46,225 nucleotides of DNA. Origin: an uncultured Prevotellaceae bacterium. GTDB lineage: Bacteria; Bacteroidota; Bacteroidia; Bacteroidales; Bacteroidaceae. The notes beneath the pieces were generated by a model, which ran no database searches, was not told the DNA's origin, and worked only from the letters and a program-made list of their open reading frames with translations. The stretch is from contig OMWC01000029.1 in the NCBI GenBank assembly GCA_900314655.1, forward strand, positions 1-46,225, read 5' to 3'. A program made the translations under genes and the position numbers. Of the stretch, positions 23,676 to 32,847 are shown piece after piece (the first letter of the stretch is position 1; each line of letters starts with the position of its first letter).

Positions 23676-25715
23676 ATGAAGAAACTTATTATCCTGACTT
23701 GTAGCCTGCTCATAGCCTGCACGACCGCGGTGAAGGCCCACAACGATGAACCCCACCGAAAGAAGGTCGGACTGGTGCTTGCCGGCGGTGGCGCCAAGGG
23801 CGCTGCCCACGTGGGCGTAATCAAAGTTCTGGAAAAGGCAGGAATACCCATCGACATCGTCACCGGCACTTCGATAGGAAGCATCGTGGGCGGACTCTAT
23901 AGTATGGGATACGATGCAGCCTTGATGGACAGCATCTTCCGCGACGTCAACTGGGGGTACGTGCTCCGCGACCGCGTGGCCCATAAGCGCACCTCGCTCG
24001 ATGAGCGCGAGAACCAGAGCATCTACATCCTGGACCACAAGGTATGGCTCGACAAATCTGCCAACAAGTATGCCGGAGGATTCATCAAGGGCATCAACGT
24101 GGACCGCATGCTCGACCACTTCACCTCGGGCTACCACGACTCCATCGACTTCAACAGGCTGCCACGGCCTTTTGCCTGCGTGGCTTTCAACCTGATGAAA
24201 AACGAGGAAACCGTGCTCCGCAGCGGCCATTTGGCCAAAGCCATCCGCGCCAGCATGGCCATTCCAGGAGTCTTCTCGCCCGTAAGAAAGGACAGCATGG
24301 TGCTCGTAGATGGCGGCGTGTCGAACAATCTGCCCGTAGATGTGGCCAAAGCCATGGGAGCCGACATCATCATCGCCGTCACCCTGCAGGACGAAGCCAA
24401 GATCAACAACGACTTCAACTCCTTCCGCGACATCGTGCTGCAGTCGGTCTTCGTGGCCAGCAACAAGCGCATGAAGGAATGCCTCCAGATGGCAGACCTG
24501 CATATCAACGTCAACACCCACGGCTACGACACGCAGAGCTTCACCAACAAGGCCATCGACTCGCTCATCGTGCGCGGAGAACAGACTGGAATGAGCCGCT
24601 GGGATGACCTGATGGCGCTGAAACAGCGCATCGGCGTGACCCAAGACTACCATCCGCAATACCTCACCTACGACAAACATCTCCTACATGAAGAAAAGCA
24701 GAAAGGACTGGAATGGGCAGAACCCGAACCAGCCATCAACATGGGACTCGCAGCACGTTTCGACCTCGAAGAACAGGCTGCCCTGCAAGCCTATGCCGAC
24801 TATCAGTCGAGAATGAAGTTCCACCCAGGCATCAACCTGACACTCCGCCTGGGACTCCGCACGAAAGTGAAACTGGAAGCCTATATGGAGCCCTGGAAGT
24901 TCAAGCGTATGTCGCTGGCCTACGAATTCCAGCACAACGACATCTATATGTACAAAGAAGGTCACCAGAGCGACGACGTGACCTACAACAGCCATGCCAT
25001 CACGCTGAAACTCTTCCAGTTCGACATCCGCAACCTGCAGTTCGACATCGGAGCCGCCTGGAAATACTACCACCTCTCCAACCTGATGATCAACGACAAC
25101 AGTTACTTCTATTTCTTCGAACGCGAAAACACCCACTACTTCAACTATAACGCACGCCTGCACTATAACACCGAAGACAACTGGTACTTCACCACCAGCG
25201 GAACGCGCTTCGAACTGGAATACAGGTATTTCTCCGACAACCTGCTGAAATGGAACAACCACATCGGATTCTCCACCCTCTCAGGTCTCTGGCGTATGAC
25301 TTTCCCCCTGACCCATTCGCTCCACATGCAGCCCGTCATCTTCGGCCGCATGATCTTCGGCAGCGACGTCCCCGTGTGGGAATACAACATGCTGGGCGGC
25401 AACCGCTACGGCATCTATTCGGAGCATCAGATACCATTCGCAGGATTCTCACGCATCGAATTCATGCAGTCAAAGCTCGCAGGCGTCGGCATCCGATTCC
25501 AGCAACGGCTGGGCAGCATAGGATACCTACTGCTCAAAGGGCACGTGGCCGAGCACGACAGCAGCATAGCCAACCTGCTGAAGAACAAACCCATCTGGGG
25601 CGTACAGGGGGCCTACTACTACAACAGCCTCATCGGACCCATCGGAGCCTACCTCAGCTGGAGCAACCATAAAAACGGAGTTACCTTCGGCTTGAACATC
25701 GGCTACGAATTCTGA
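23676..25715 (+). CDS. Patatin-like phospholipase with C-terminal outer-membrane barrel
   Basis: 679 aa. A signal peptide is followed by a patatin domain (about 30-320): oxyanion loop LAGGGAKGAAHVG, nucleophile Ser66 in GTSIGS, and the catalytic Asp212 in VDGGVSNNLP. The middle region may hold a POTRA-like linker. From about residue 370 aromatic-rich alternating strands run to the end (GLNIGYEF, terminal Phe), as in an Omp85-type barrel. This is the layout of PlpD/FplA type Vd autotransporters and the related Bacteroidota proteins. Likely a surface or periplasmic phospholipase A. LIAC at residues 12-15 could also be read as a lipobox. Confidence 0.88.
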   Translation: MKKLIILTCSLLIACTTAVKAHNDEPHRKKVGLVLAGGGAKGAAHVGVIKVLEKAGIPIDIVTGTSIGSIVGGLYSMGYDAALMDSIFRDVNWGYVLRDRVAHKRTSLDERENQSIYILDHKVWLDKSANKYAGGFIKGINVDRMLDHFTSGYHDSIDFNRLPRPFACVAFNLMKNEETVLRSGHLAKAIRASMAIPGVFSPVRKDSMVLVDGGVSNNLPVDVAKAMGADIIIAVTLQDEAKINNDFNSFRDIVLQSVFVASNKRMKECLQMADLHINVNTHGYDTQSFTNKAIDSLIVRGEQTGMSRWDDLMALKQRIGVTQDYHPQYLTYDKHLLHEEKQKGLEWAEPEPAINMGLAARFDLEEQAALQAYADYQSRMKFHPGINLTLRLGLRTKVKLEAYMEPWKFKRMSLAYEFQHNDIYMYKEGHQSDDVTYNSHAITLKLFQFDIRNLQFDIGAAWKYYHLSNLMINDNSYFYFFERENTHYFNYNARLHYNTEDNWYFTTSGTRFELEYRYFSDNLLKWNNHIGFSTLSGLWRMTFPLTHSLHMQPVIFGRMIFGSDVPVWEYNMLGGNRYGIYSEHQIPFAGFSRIEFMQSKLAGVGIRFQQRLGSIGYLLLKGHVAEHDSSIANLLKNKPIWGVQGAYYYNSLIGPIGAYLSWSNHKNGVTFGLNIGYEF

Positions 25716-25806
25716 ACTTTTTTCCGTCCCCGATTAAGCCTTTTCAGTTTGGTTACGTCTAATAAGCATCTGAAGACTTATTATTAACTTTTAAAACCAG
25801 ACAAAA

Positions 25807-26334
25807 ATGAAAAAAGTATTCATGCTTATGGCCATGTTGGCCATTCCGTTTGCCATGCAGGCACAGACCAAGTTCCACGACGTTGAACTGAACGAAGCAA
25901 CAGGTCCCGTGAAATCCATCACCCAGGCCGGAATGATGGGCCGCGGCGAGCAGGTTGTCAATTTCACCCAGGAAGGCAAGATGCAGGCCGAAGGCCTCTC
26001 GGGCCAGGTTTATGATGCCGACGGCTACCTGCAGAAAGTAGAAAGAGAAATTGAGACCCCGCAGGGCAACATGAAGATTACGACCACCTACAAGTGGGAG
26101 AACGGCCGGGTGAAGAGCCAGGAGATGGATTTCGGCCAGGGTAGCATGACACAGGTTTTCAAATACAACGAGAAAGGCGTTCCCGCATCCATGTCGATGG
26201 ACATGATGGGACAGGAAATCAACACTCCCTACACCGACTACAAGTTTGACGACCATGGCAACTGGATTAGCCGCAAGACCGAGATGATGGGCCGCGAAAT
26301 AGAGCAGAAGCGCACCATCCAGTACTACGAGTAA
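25807..26334 (+). CDS. Small secreted protein, hypothetical
   Basis: 175 aa. Signal peptide MKKVFMLMAMLAIPFAMQAQ, then short beta-hairpin repeats resembling YD/RHS-like or MORN-like secreted repeats: VNFTQEGKMQAEGL, YDADGYLQKVEREI, TYKWENGRVKSQEMDF, KYNEKGVPASMSM, YKFDDHGNWISRKTEM. Function unknown. It lies 91 nt after the patatin gene; I found no clear promoter between them. A bidirectional terminator follows. Confidence 0.7.
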   Translation: MKKVFMLMAMLAIPFAMQAQTKFHDVELNEATGPVKSITQAGMMGRGEQVVNFTQEGKMQAEGLSGQVYDADGYLQKVEREIETPQGNMKITTTYKWENGRVKSQEMDFGQGSMTQVFKYNEKGVPASMSMDMMGQEINTPYTDYKFDDHGNWISRKTEMMGREIEQKRTIQYYE

Positions 26335-26375
26335 ACGGGGAGTCTTCTCACGAAACCCTAATCCTAATATACTTT

Positions 26376-26401
26376 CACCACAGAGAAAAGTCTCTGTGGT
26401 G
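26376..26401. terminator. Bidirectional terminator
   Basis: A perfect 11-bp stem CACCACAGAGA/TCTCTGTGGTG (26376-26386, 26391-26401) with an AAAG loop, followed by ATTTTATTTATA on the plus side. Confidence 0.85.
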
Positions 26402-26408
26402 ATTTTAT

Positions 26409-28019
26409 TTATATCAACTGAAGCGCACGCTGAACGATATGGTTCTTCGTGTTCATCAGCTGGAAATACTCGTCCATATCCCATAGGTCGCGGGCTATCA
26501 AGGCTTTCATCTGCAGGCGCAGATAGGGTAGTGTGCGCTGCAGTTCGGCATCGTCCTTGGGCTTTATCTTCTGCTTCGTGGCTTCGGCCATAATGCCGTC
26601 GATGACGCTCTGGGGCAGCTGGAAACCGTCGCGGAAACTCTCGAAGGTGGGATATTGCTTCTTGAGCTGCTTGCGATTGTTGTCGATATATTTCAGATTG
26701 GCATTGATGATGATGCTCTTGGCTGCCAGCTGGCGGTGGAACCTGGTGTATTGCAAGGTGTCGAGGGGCACGAATTCGTCGGGCATAATGCCACCTCCGC
26801 CATAGACGGTGCGCTGCTTACGGAGCGTGAGACATTTCAGGGAATCAGCAAAATGGATGCTGTCGCGGTTGGTCAGTTCGCCATGCTTCAAGCGGTTTTC
26901 GAAGTCCATTTCGTATTCTTTGAGGTCACCTTTCTTATAAGGTTTCTGGATGCAGCGTCCGGCGGGCGTGTAGTAGTGGGCGATGGTCAGCCGTATCATG
27001 GAACCGTCGGGCAGATCCACGGGACGCTGCACAAGGCCTTTACCGAAAGAACGGCGGCCCACGATCGTGCCGCGGTCCTGATCCTGAATGGCTCCTGAGA
27101 CAATCTCTGCGGCAGAAGCCGTCAGTTCGTTGACGAGTACGATCACCTTGCCTGAGAGCAGACGGCCTTTGCCATCGGCCTTGTACTCCTGACGGCGGGT
27201 GCGCAGACCTTCGGTATAGACGATCAGGTCGTTTTTCTGCAGGAATTCATTGGCTATCTGAACAGCCGACTGCAGATAGCCTCCGCCATTATCCTCCAGG
27301 TCGAGAATCAGGTCGCGCATGCCCTGCTGCTGAAGCCGCTCCACACCTTCCATGAATTCCGTATACGTGGTGGCCCCGAAGTTACCTATACGGATATAGC
27401 CCACCTGTGGGCGAATCATATAGACGGCATCGATACTCTTCACGGGAATCTTGTCGCGCTTCACGGAGAAATAGAGCATCTCCTTCACGCCACGGCGGAC
27501 GATGCCGAGCTTCACCTTCGTGCCACGAGGCCCGCGGAGGCGTTTCATGATCTCCTCCTTCGGCATTTTCACGCCGGCGATGCTGCTGTCATTAACCGTC
27601 ACGATGCGGTCGCCGGCCAGGATGCCCACTTTCTCGGAAGGGCCGTTAGTGGTGGGCTGGATGACCAGCAGCGTGTCTTCCACCATATTAAACTGTACGC
27701 CAATGCCGTCGAAGTTGCCCTGCAGGGGTTCGTTCATGGCTTTCACCTCTTTGGCGTTGGCATAGGTGGAATGCGGGTCGAGCTCTTTGAGCATTCCGCG
27801 GATGGCATCTTCCACGAGTTTCTCCTCGTTGACGGTATCCACGTAGAGGTTATTGATGGCCATCTCGGCAATCTGGAGCTTGCGGAGCGGTGAACCGCCA
27901 CCTAAATTAATGCGGAATTGTGCAAAAGAAGTAAGTGGGACAAGGAGCAAAAGAAGACCCACCCCAGCCCTCCCTATAGGGAGGGAGCAAATACTTTTTA
28001 TACGACGGTTTAATTTCAT
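26409..28019 (-). CDS. S41 family C-terminal processing protease (Ctp/Tsp-like)
   Basis: 536 aa from the ATG at 28019 (539 aa from an ATG at 28028). Signal peptide, then the N-terminal helical region (INNLYVDTVNEEKLVEDAIRGML, LDPHSTY), a PDZ domain about 90-170 (GIGVQFNMVEDTLLVIQ, KVGILAGDRIVTVND), and the S41 core with Ser302 in LTASAAEIVSGA and Lys327 in GRRSFGKGLVQ. It degrades or trims periplasmic proteins. Odd point: the signal-peptide n-region residues [11 protein letters not shown] are encoded by the left inverted repeat of the DUF559 cassette, and the start codon lies 1 nt after the DUF559 stop. No Met exists between the repeat and the mature domain, so this start must be used if the gene works. 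Confidence 0.92.
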   Translation of the reverse strand: MKLNRRIKSICSLPIGRAGVGLLLLLVPLTSFAQFRINLGGGSPLRKLQIAEMAINNLYVDTVNEEKLVEDAIRGMLKELDPHSTYANAKEVKAMNEPLQGNFDGIGVQFNMVEDTLLVIQPTTNGPSEKVGILAGDRIVTVNDSSIAGVKMPKEEIMKRLRGPRGTKVKLGIVRRGVKEMLYFSVKRDKIPVKSIDAVYMIRPQVGYIRIGNFGATTYTEFMEGVERLQQQGMRDLILDLEDNGGGYLQSAVQIANEFLQKNDLIVYTEGLRTRRQEYKADGKGRLLSGKVIVLVNELTASAAEIVSGAIQDQDRGTIVGRRSFGKGLVQRPVDLPDGSMIRLTIAHYYTPAGRCIQKPYKKGDLKEYEMDFENRLKHGELTNRDSIHFADSLKCLTLRKQRTVYGGGGIMPDEFVPLDTLQYTRFHRQLAAKSIIINANLKYIDNNRKQLKKQYPTFESFRDGFQLPQSVIDGIMAEATKQKIKPKDDAELQRTLPYLRLQMKALIARDLWDMDEYFQLMNTKNHIVQRALQLI

Positions 28020-28443
28020 TTTATTCAAAAAATTTTTCTATTTCTTTTAATACACTTTCTATGTCATGAAGAATTTCTTCGTTGGAAAACCTGATGACGC
28101 TGTAGCCCTGCGACTCCAACCAAGCAGCCCGTTCTTCATCGCTCTCCTGTTGGGAGCGTTCTGAATGATAGGCGCCATCAACTTCGATAATCAGTCCGTC
28201 GTCACGGCATAAGAAATCCACAATGTAATCACCGATAATATGTTGACGGAGAAATTTATGACCCAAATATCCGAACCTAATTTCTTCCCACAGTACGCTC
28301 TCCGCAAGTGTCATATTCCTTCTGTTTTCTCGTGCAAAAGCACGCAGAAGTAAATACCTGTCAGGACTCGCAGTCTTATATTCCATATAAAATCGGCTCA
28401 AAACATTTCGCCCCCTCCCTATAGGGAGGGCTGGGGTGGGTCT
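27955..28443. mobile_element. DUF559 endonuclease cassette bounded by perfect 31-bp inverted repeats
   Basis: 27955-27985 and 28413-28443 are perfect inverted copies of each other over 31 bp, separated by 427 bp that contain only the DUF559 gene. Each copy holds an 18-bp palindrome CCCTCCCTATAGGGAGGG plus a tail CTGGGGTGGGTCT that points outward from the cassette. The right repeat ends exactly at the parE stop codon and the left repeat lies in the first codons of the S41 gene. No target-site duplication is obvious. Confidence 0.75.
28021..28386 (-). CDS. DUF559 domain endonuclease-like protein (Vsr fold)
   Basis: 121 aa from the ATG at 28386 (a TTG at 28401 would add five residues). The DUF559 pattern is NRRNMTLAESVLWEEIR, then FLRQHIIGDYIVDFLC, then LIIEVDGAYHSER, and a basic/aromatic end YSVIRFSNEEILHDIESVL. 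The D...E-V-D-G-x-H set matches the PD-(D/E)XK active site of Vsr-like nucleases. Such proteins are predicted DNA endonucleases without a known role. It is the only gene between the 31-bp inverted repeats; it sits inside the parE-S41 operon and its stop codon abuts the S41 start, so translation is probably coupled. Confidence 0.85.
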   Translation of the reverse strand: MEYKTASPDRYLLLRAFARENRRNMTLAESVLWEEIRFGYLGHKFLRQHIIGDYIVDFLCRDDGLIIEVDGAYHSERSQQESDEERAAWLESQGYSVIRFSNEEILHDIESVLKEIEKFFE

Positions 28444-30396
28444 TTAATCCTCTTCTTCCGGACGATCTTCCTCAATGACGAGGTTATCGATGATAAAGTT
28501 CTGACGCTCCATGGTGTTTTTGCCCATGTAGTATTCGAGGAGCTTCTGCACCTGGTCGGTTTTGTGGAGCGTGACCTGCTCCAAGCGGATATCAGGACCG
28601 ATGAAACCGGCAAATTCGTCGGGTGAAATCTCTCCGAGACCTTTGAAACGGGTGATTTCAGGGTCGGGACCCAGCTCGCTGATGGCTGTCAGGCGTTCTT
28701 CTTCGCTGTAGCAGTAGCGGGTGATGAAGTCACTCTTCTTACCACCCTGTTCGGCAATCTTGGCATCCTCGGCGGCAATCACTTTCTTGTTTTTGATTTT
28801 CGTGCGGCGGTTGCGCACGCGGAAGAGCGGCGTCTGCAGCACATATACATGACCTTTCTTAATCAGGTCGGGGAAGAACTGCAGGAAGAAGGTGATAATC
28901 AGCAGGCGGATGTGCATGCCATCCACGTCGGCATCCGTGGCCACGATGACCTTATTATATCGGAGTGTGTCGAGACCGTCCTCAATATCGAGGGCTGCCT
29001 GCAGGAGATTGAATTCCTCGTTCTCATAGACCACCTTCTTGGTAAGGCCAAAGGTGTTGAGGGGTTTTCCGCGGAGTGAGAATACCGCCTGCGTGTTCAC
29101 GTCGCGGCTCTTAGTGATACTTCCGCTGGCAGAATCGCCCTCGGTGATGAAGATGCTGGATTCCTCCTTGCGCTCGTTCTTGACATCGCTGAAATGGATG
29201 CGGCAGTCGCGCAGCTTGCGGTTATGGAGATTTGCCTTCTTGGCACGCTCTCGGGCTAGTTTGGTCACGCCAGCCATGGCTTTCCGCTCCCGTTCCGATG
29301 AGGTAATCTTCTCCAACATCGTCTCGGCGACGTCGGGATTCTTATGAAGGAAGTTGTCCACCTCCTGCTTGATGAAATCGCCCACATACTTATTCACCGA
29401 CACTCCGTCGGGGCTCATCGTCAGCGAGCCCAGCTTGATCTTGGTCTGGCTCTCAAACATCGGTTCCTCCACGTTGACGGCAATGGCCGCCACGATGCCG
29501 TTTCGGATATCGCCGTATTCGAAGTTCTTGTTGTAGAACTCCTTGATGGTCTTGGCAATGTGCTCCTTGAACGCGCTCTGATGGGTGCCGCCTTGCGTGG
29601 TGTGCTGTCCGTTTACGAACGAATAGTACTCCTCGCCATACTGGTTGGAATGGGTGAAGGCTATCTCGATGTCCTCGCCCTTCATGTGGATGATGGGATA
29701 CATAGGGTCGGTGGTCATGGCATCGGTGAGCAGGTCTTTCAGACCGTTGCGCGAAAGGATGCGCCGCCCGTTGTACATGATGGCCAGACCCGTATTAAGA
29801 TAGGTATAGTTGCGCAGCATCGTCTCCACGAAATCATCATGGAAGCGGTAGTTTTTGAACAGCGTGTCGTCGGGTTCAAAGAAGATATAGGTGCCGCGCT
29901 CATCGGCAGTTTCCTCGGTTATGTCGGAGATGAGTTCACCGCGCTCAAACTTTGCCGTGCGCACTTTGCCGTCGCGATAGGAACGCACCTCGAAGCGCGA
30001 ACTCAGGAAGTTGACGGCCTTGATGCCCACACCATTCATTCCCACGGATTTCTTGAACGCCTTCGAGTCGTATTTACCGCCGGTATTCAACTGGCTGACG
30101 GCCTCAATCATCTTCTCCTGCGGAATGCCACGTCCGTAGTCGCGCAGCGTCACCCGAAGGTTGTCCTCGATATCAATCTCGATGCGCTTGCCTTCGTTCA
30201 TGCGGAACTCATCGATAGAGTTGTCAATGGCTTCCTTGAGCAGCACATAGATACCATCTTCGGAATGGGAGCCGTCGCCCAGCCGGCCGATATACATACC
30301 GGGACGGGTGCGGATATGCTCAATGTCGGAGAGATGGCGGATGCTGGAGGCGTCGTACGCTGTTATGTTTTCATTATTAATATCTTCTTTTGCCAT
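28444..30396 (-). CDS. parE: DNA topoisomerase IV subunit B (ParE-type GyrB family)
   Basis: 650 aa. GHKL ATPase ([45 protein letters not shown]), transducer ([16 protein letters not shown]), and TOPRIM ([10 protein letters not shown] with Glu419; [12 protein letters not shown]). The end [10 protein letters not shown]...[17 protein letters not shown] is typical. Length and sequence fit the topoisomerase IV type of Bacteroidota; a gyrase B assignment is less likely. The stop codon directly abuts the right repeat of the DUF559 cassette. The ParC partner gene is not in the window. Confidence 0.9.
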   Translation of the reverse strand: MAKEDINNENITAYDASSIRHLSDIEHIRTRPGMYIGRLGDGSHSEDGIYVLLKEAIDNSIDEFRMNEGKRIEIDIEDNLRVTLRDYGRGIPQEKMIEAVSQLNTGGKYDSKAFKKSVGMNGVGIKAVNFLSSRFEVRSYRDGKVRTAKFERGELISDITEETADERGTYIFFEPDDTLFKNYRFHDDFVETMLRNYTYLNTGLAIMYNGRRILSRNGLKDLLTDAMTTDPMYPIIHMKGEDIEIAFTHSNQYGEEYYSFVNGQHTTQGGTHQSAFKEHIAKTIKEFYNKNFEYGDIRNGIVAAIAVNVEEPMFESQTKIKLGSLTMSPDGVSVNKYVGDFIKQEVDNFLHKNPDVAETMLEKITSSERERKAMAGVTKLARERAKKANLHNRKLRDCRIHFSDVKNERKEESSIFITEGDSASGSITKSRDVNTQAVFSLRGKPLNTFGLTKKVVYENEEFNLLQAALDIEDGLDTLRYNKVIVATDADVDGMHIRLLIITFFLQFFPDLIKKGHVYVLQTPLFRVRNRRTKIKNKKVIAAEDAKIAEQGGKKSDFITRYCYSEEERLTAISELGPDPEITRFKGLGEISPDEFAGFIGPDIRLEQVTLHKTDQVQKLLEYYMGKNTMERQNFIIDNLVIEEDRPEEED

Positions 30397-31552
30397 ATAT
30401 ATTGGTTTCAGGTTTCAAGTTTTTCTTAAAGCTGCGGAGGCGGCGGTGATAGTTGGTTTCCATATATTGCCACTGGCCCAGCATGTGCTCGTTGGTTTCC
30501 ATTTGCGGCATGGCTTCGGCCCACTTGAATCCGTAGCGGATATACTGCTGGATAAGATCGTTGAAGATAAGCGCATTGGCGCCCTTGGCCCGATATTCAG
30601 GCAATACGCCGATGAGCAGCATATCGACCGTGTCGGCCCGGTGCCATTTGATAGCGTCGAGCATGCCTATCCATCCGAAAGGAAACAGGCGCCCGTTCTT
30701 CAGTTTGCGTTGTGCCTTGGAGAGCGAGGGGAAAGTGATACCGAAACCAACCATCTTGTTATTCTGGCTGGCATCCACGATGATGCTCACCAGATTCAGG
30801 TCGGCTATACGGATATACTGATCCACGAGCTGGTCAACCTTCCTTTCGCCCAGGGAGGCGAACCCATAGAGATTGCCATAGCAGATATTGAGCATCTGGA
30901 AGACCTCGCGCCCATAGCCCTCCTTCATCAGTTCTTTTCGGGAGAGCTTATGCACCTTGAGGTTATAGCGTCGGCTTACCATCTCTGCAATCTTGCCAAA
31001 CTTCTCGGGCACTGTCTCAGGCACTTTTACCTGGCACTGCACCCAGTCGTTGTCTTTCACAAATCCACCTATCTGCTCGATGTGGCGGGGATAATAGGCG
31101 TAGTTGTAGTTGGCATAGGCTGTGGAATATTCTTCGAATCCTTCGATGAGCATGCCTTCGCGATCGGTATCGGCAAACCCCATCGGGCCAATCATCGAAT
31201 CCATGCCGCGCTCACGCCCCCACTCTTCCACCGTTTGAAGCAAGGCTTTAGACACTTCGACATCATCTACGAAGTCGAACCATCCGAAGCGCACTTCATT
31301 CTTCTTCCAGCGCTCATTAGCCTTATGGTTGATAATGGCCGCCACGCGACCTACAGGCTTTCCGTCACGATAGGCCATGAAATAATCGGCCTCGCAATCG
31401 TCAAACGAGGCATTCTTGTCTCTGCTGAGCGTGAACAACTCGTCATCATAGAGATAAGGCACATCGTTGTCATCGTCGCGGTATAAGTCATAGCGGAACT
31501 GTATAAACTTCTTCAGTCCCTTTTTGTCTAGGATTTTTTTAATCTCTATCAT
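30377..31552 (-). CDS. GNAT-superfamily acyltransferase-like protein, paralog 2
   Basis: 391 aa. N-terminal region [23 protein letters not shown] and [28 protein letters not shown]; and an acetyl-CoA-binding-like segment [22 protein letters not shown]. Same architecture and order of motifs as the upstream gene, so they arose by tandem duplication. Substrate unknown. It overlaps the upstream gene by 4 nt (ATGA) and the parE start by 20 nt. The last residues ([14 protein letters not shown]) come from a heptanucleotide repeat stretch, so the tail is probably a late addition. Confidence 0.8.
   Translation of the reverse strand: MIEIKKILDKKGLKKFIQFRYDLYRDDDNDVPYLYDDELFTLSRDKNASFDDCEADYFMAYRDGKPVGRVAAIINHKANERWKKNEVRFGWFDFVDDVEVSKALLQTVEEWGRERGMDSMIGPMGFADTDREGMLIEGFEEYSTAYANYNYAYYPRHIEQIGGFVKDNDWVQCQVKVPETVPEKFGKIAEMVSRRYNLKVHKLSRKELMKEGYGREVFQMLNICYGNLYGFASLGERKVDQLVDQYIRIADLNLVSIIVDASQNNKMVGFGITFPSLSKAQRKLKNGRLFPFGWIGMLDAIKWHRADTVDMLLIGVLPEYRAKGANALIFNDLIQQYIRYGFKWAEAMPQMETNEHMLGQWQYMETNYHRRLRSFKKNLKPETNIYGKRRY
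30404..30424. repeat. Heptanucleotide repeat (GGTTTCA), within a gene end
   Basis: GGTTTCA, GGTTTCA, AGTTTTT. Same family as 4791-4832 and 43082-43116. It encodes the LKPET tail of the GNAT paralog 2. Confidence 0.5.
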
Positions 31553-32700
31553 CTGCTAATCTCCTTTTTATAGCAGCGGCGGCTCTTGTGATGGATAGGG
31601 TTCAGGGGTCCCCACTGGCTTTGTACTTTATCGTTGGTTTCCATCTCCACCTGCGTCTCGCCCCATTCGATGCCATATTTCTGATAAATGGGAATCAGGT
31701 CGGAGAACGCCAGGGCATTGGCACCCTTGGCTCTGTATTCCGGTTTGATGGCTATCAGCATCAAATCCACTATGTTTGTCTTTCCGAACTTCAAGGCTTG
31801 CAGCACATGCCACCAGCCGAAGGGAAGCAAGCGCCCGCGGCGGCATTTCTTCACAGCATGCGAGAGCGACGGGATGGTGATGGCAATACCGACCAGTTCG
31901 TTGTCCTTGTTACCGTCAACGACACCCGTCACAAAATCGAAATGAACCAGGGGCATCCACATATCGAGATACTGGCGTATCTGGCGCGGTGTCATTTCGG
32001 AATAGCCGTAAAGGTCCTTGAAACTCTCATTGATCAGTTCGAACATCTTCTGGCCATAGCCACCCTGATAGACCATCTTGCGGGTGAACTTGATGGTATG
32101 CAGGTTATAGCGGCTTTCCACCACGCGGGCCACCTTCATATACTTCTCCGGAACCTCCTTGGGCACGATCAGCTTGTATTCCACGTAGTCGTTGTCTTTC
32201 ACAAACCCGCCTAGTTTCTCCATGTGCTCAGGATAATAGGGGTAGTTATAGATAGTGGCCATGGTGCCCAACTGATCGTAGCCCCAGGTGAGCATACCTT
32301 CGGGATCCATGTCGGTAAATCCCAAGGGTCCCACAATCTCCGTCATTCCCTTCGAGCGTCCGTAGTCTTCCACGGCTTTCAGCAATGCAGCCGAAACCTC
32401 AAGGTCGTCCACGAAGTCGATCCATCCGAAGCGGACCGTCTTACGCTGCCATTTCTCGTTGGCACGGTTGTTAATGATGGCGGCCACACGCCCTACCAGT
32501 TTGCCTTCTTTATAAGCCAGGTAATATTCGGCCTCGCAAAACTCAAAGGCCGCATTCTTCTCCTTGTCGAATGTGTTGCATTCATCTGAGTACAGATTGG
32601 GCACATCATACTCGTTACCTGCATAAAGGTCGTAGTGGAAGTCTATGAAAGTGGTAAGATCCTTCTTGGACTCTACTTTTTTAATCTCTACTGATGCCAT
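31549..32700 (-). CDS. GNAT-superfamily acyltransferase-like protein, paralog 1
   Basis: 383 aa. [73 protein letters not shown]: each block matches the downstream paralog. No signal peptide, so cytoplasmic. Its -7 box (TACCTTTG, 32728-32735) probably drives the whole set GNAT1-GNAT2-parE-DUF559-S41 protease. Function unknown. Confidence 0.8.
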   Translation of the reverse strand: MASVEIKKVESKKDLTTFIDFHYDLYAGNEYDVPNLYSDECNTFDKEKNAAFEFCEAEYYLAYKEGKLVGRVAAIINNRANEKWQRKTVRFGWIDFVDDLEVSAALLKAVEDYGRSKGMTEIVGPLGFTDMDPEGMLTWGYDQLGTMATIYNYPYYPEHMEKLGGFVKDNDYVEYKLIVPKEVPEKYMKVARVVESRYNLHTIKFTRKMVYQGGYGQKMFELINESFKDLYGYSEMTPRQIRQYLDMWMPLVHFDFVTGVVDGNKDNELVGIAITIPSLSHAVKKCRRGRLLPFGWWHVLQALKFGKTNIVDLMLIAIKPEYRAKGANALAFSDLIPIYQKYGIEWGETQVEMETNDKVQSQWGPLNPIHHKSRRCYKKEISR

Positions 32701-32727
32701 TCGCTTGTGATTAATAAATTATTACTG

Positions 32728-32735
32728 CAAAGGTA
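32728..32735 (-). promoter_or_regulatory. -7 box TACCTTTG of the GNAT-parE operon
   Basis: The reverse complement is TACCTTTG, 27 nt upstream of the ATG at 32700. Confidence 0.5.
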
Positions 32736-32784
32736 CGATTAAGTGAGCGAAAAACCAAATTTATTTGAGTTTTTCCGAACGCGA

Positions 32785-32810
32785 GTACCTTGGCCAAAGG
32801 CCAAAGGTAC
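32785..32810. terminator. Hairpin between the methyltransferase-like and GNAT genes
   Basis: GTACCTTGGCC (32785-32795) and GGCCAAAGGTAC (32799-32810) pair with one bulge. It lacks a T-run, so it could be a processing or weak termination site; it also contains a second TACCTTTG on the minus strand. Confidence 0.45.
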
Positions 32811-32847
32811 GAAAAATCGGCCAGTTCCCTTAAAAAAGCGTTAGTTT

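Noticed and set aside
1984..25760. Shared 13-mer TTTGGTTACGTCT at 1984 and 25748
   Set aside because: A match of this length is expected by chance in a window of this size, and the two lie in opposite senses relative to their genes.
29344..30429. 361-codon open frame opposite parE
   Set aside because: It is a complement artefact; parE is complete on the other strand.
30308..31486. 392-codon open frame opposite the GNAT paralog
   Set aside because: It has no recognisable domain and lies wholly over a conserved gene.
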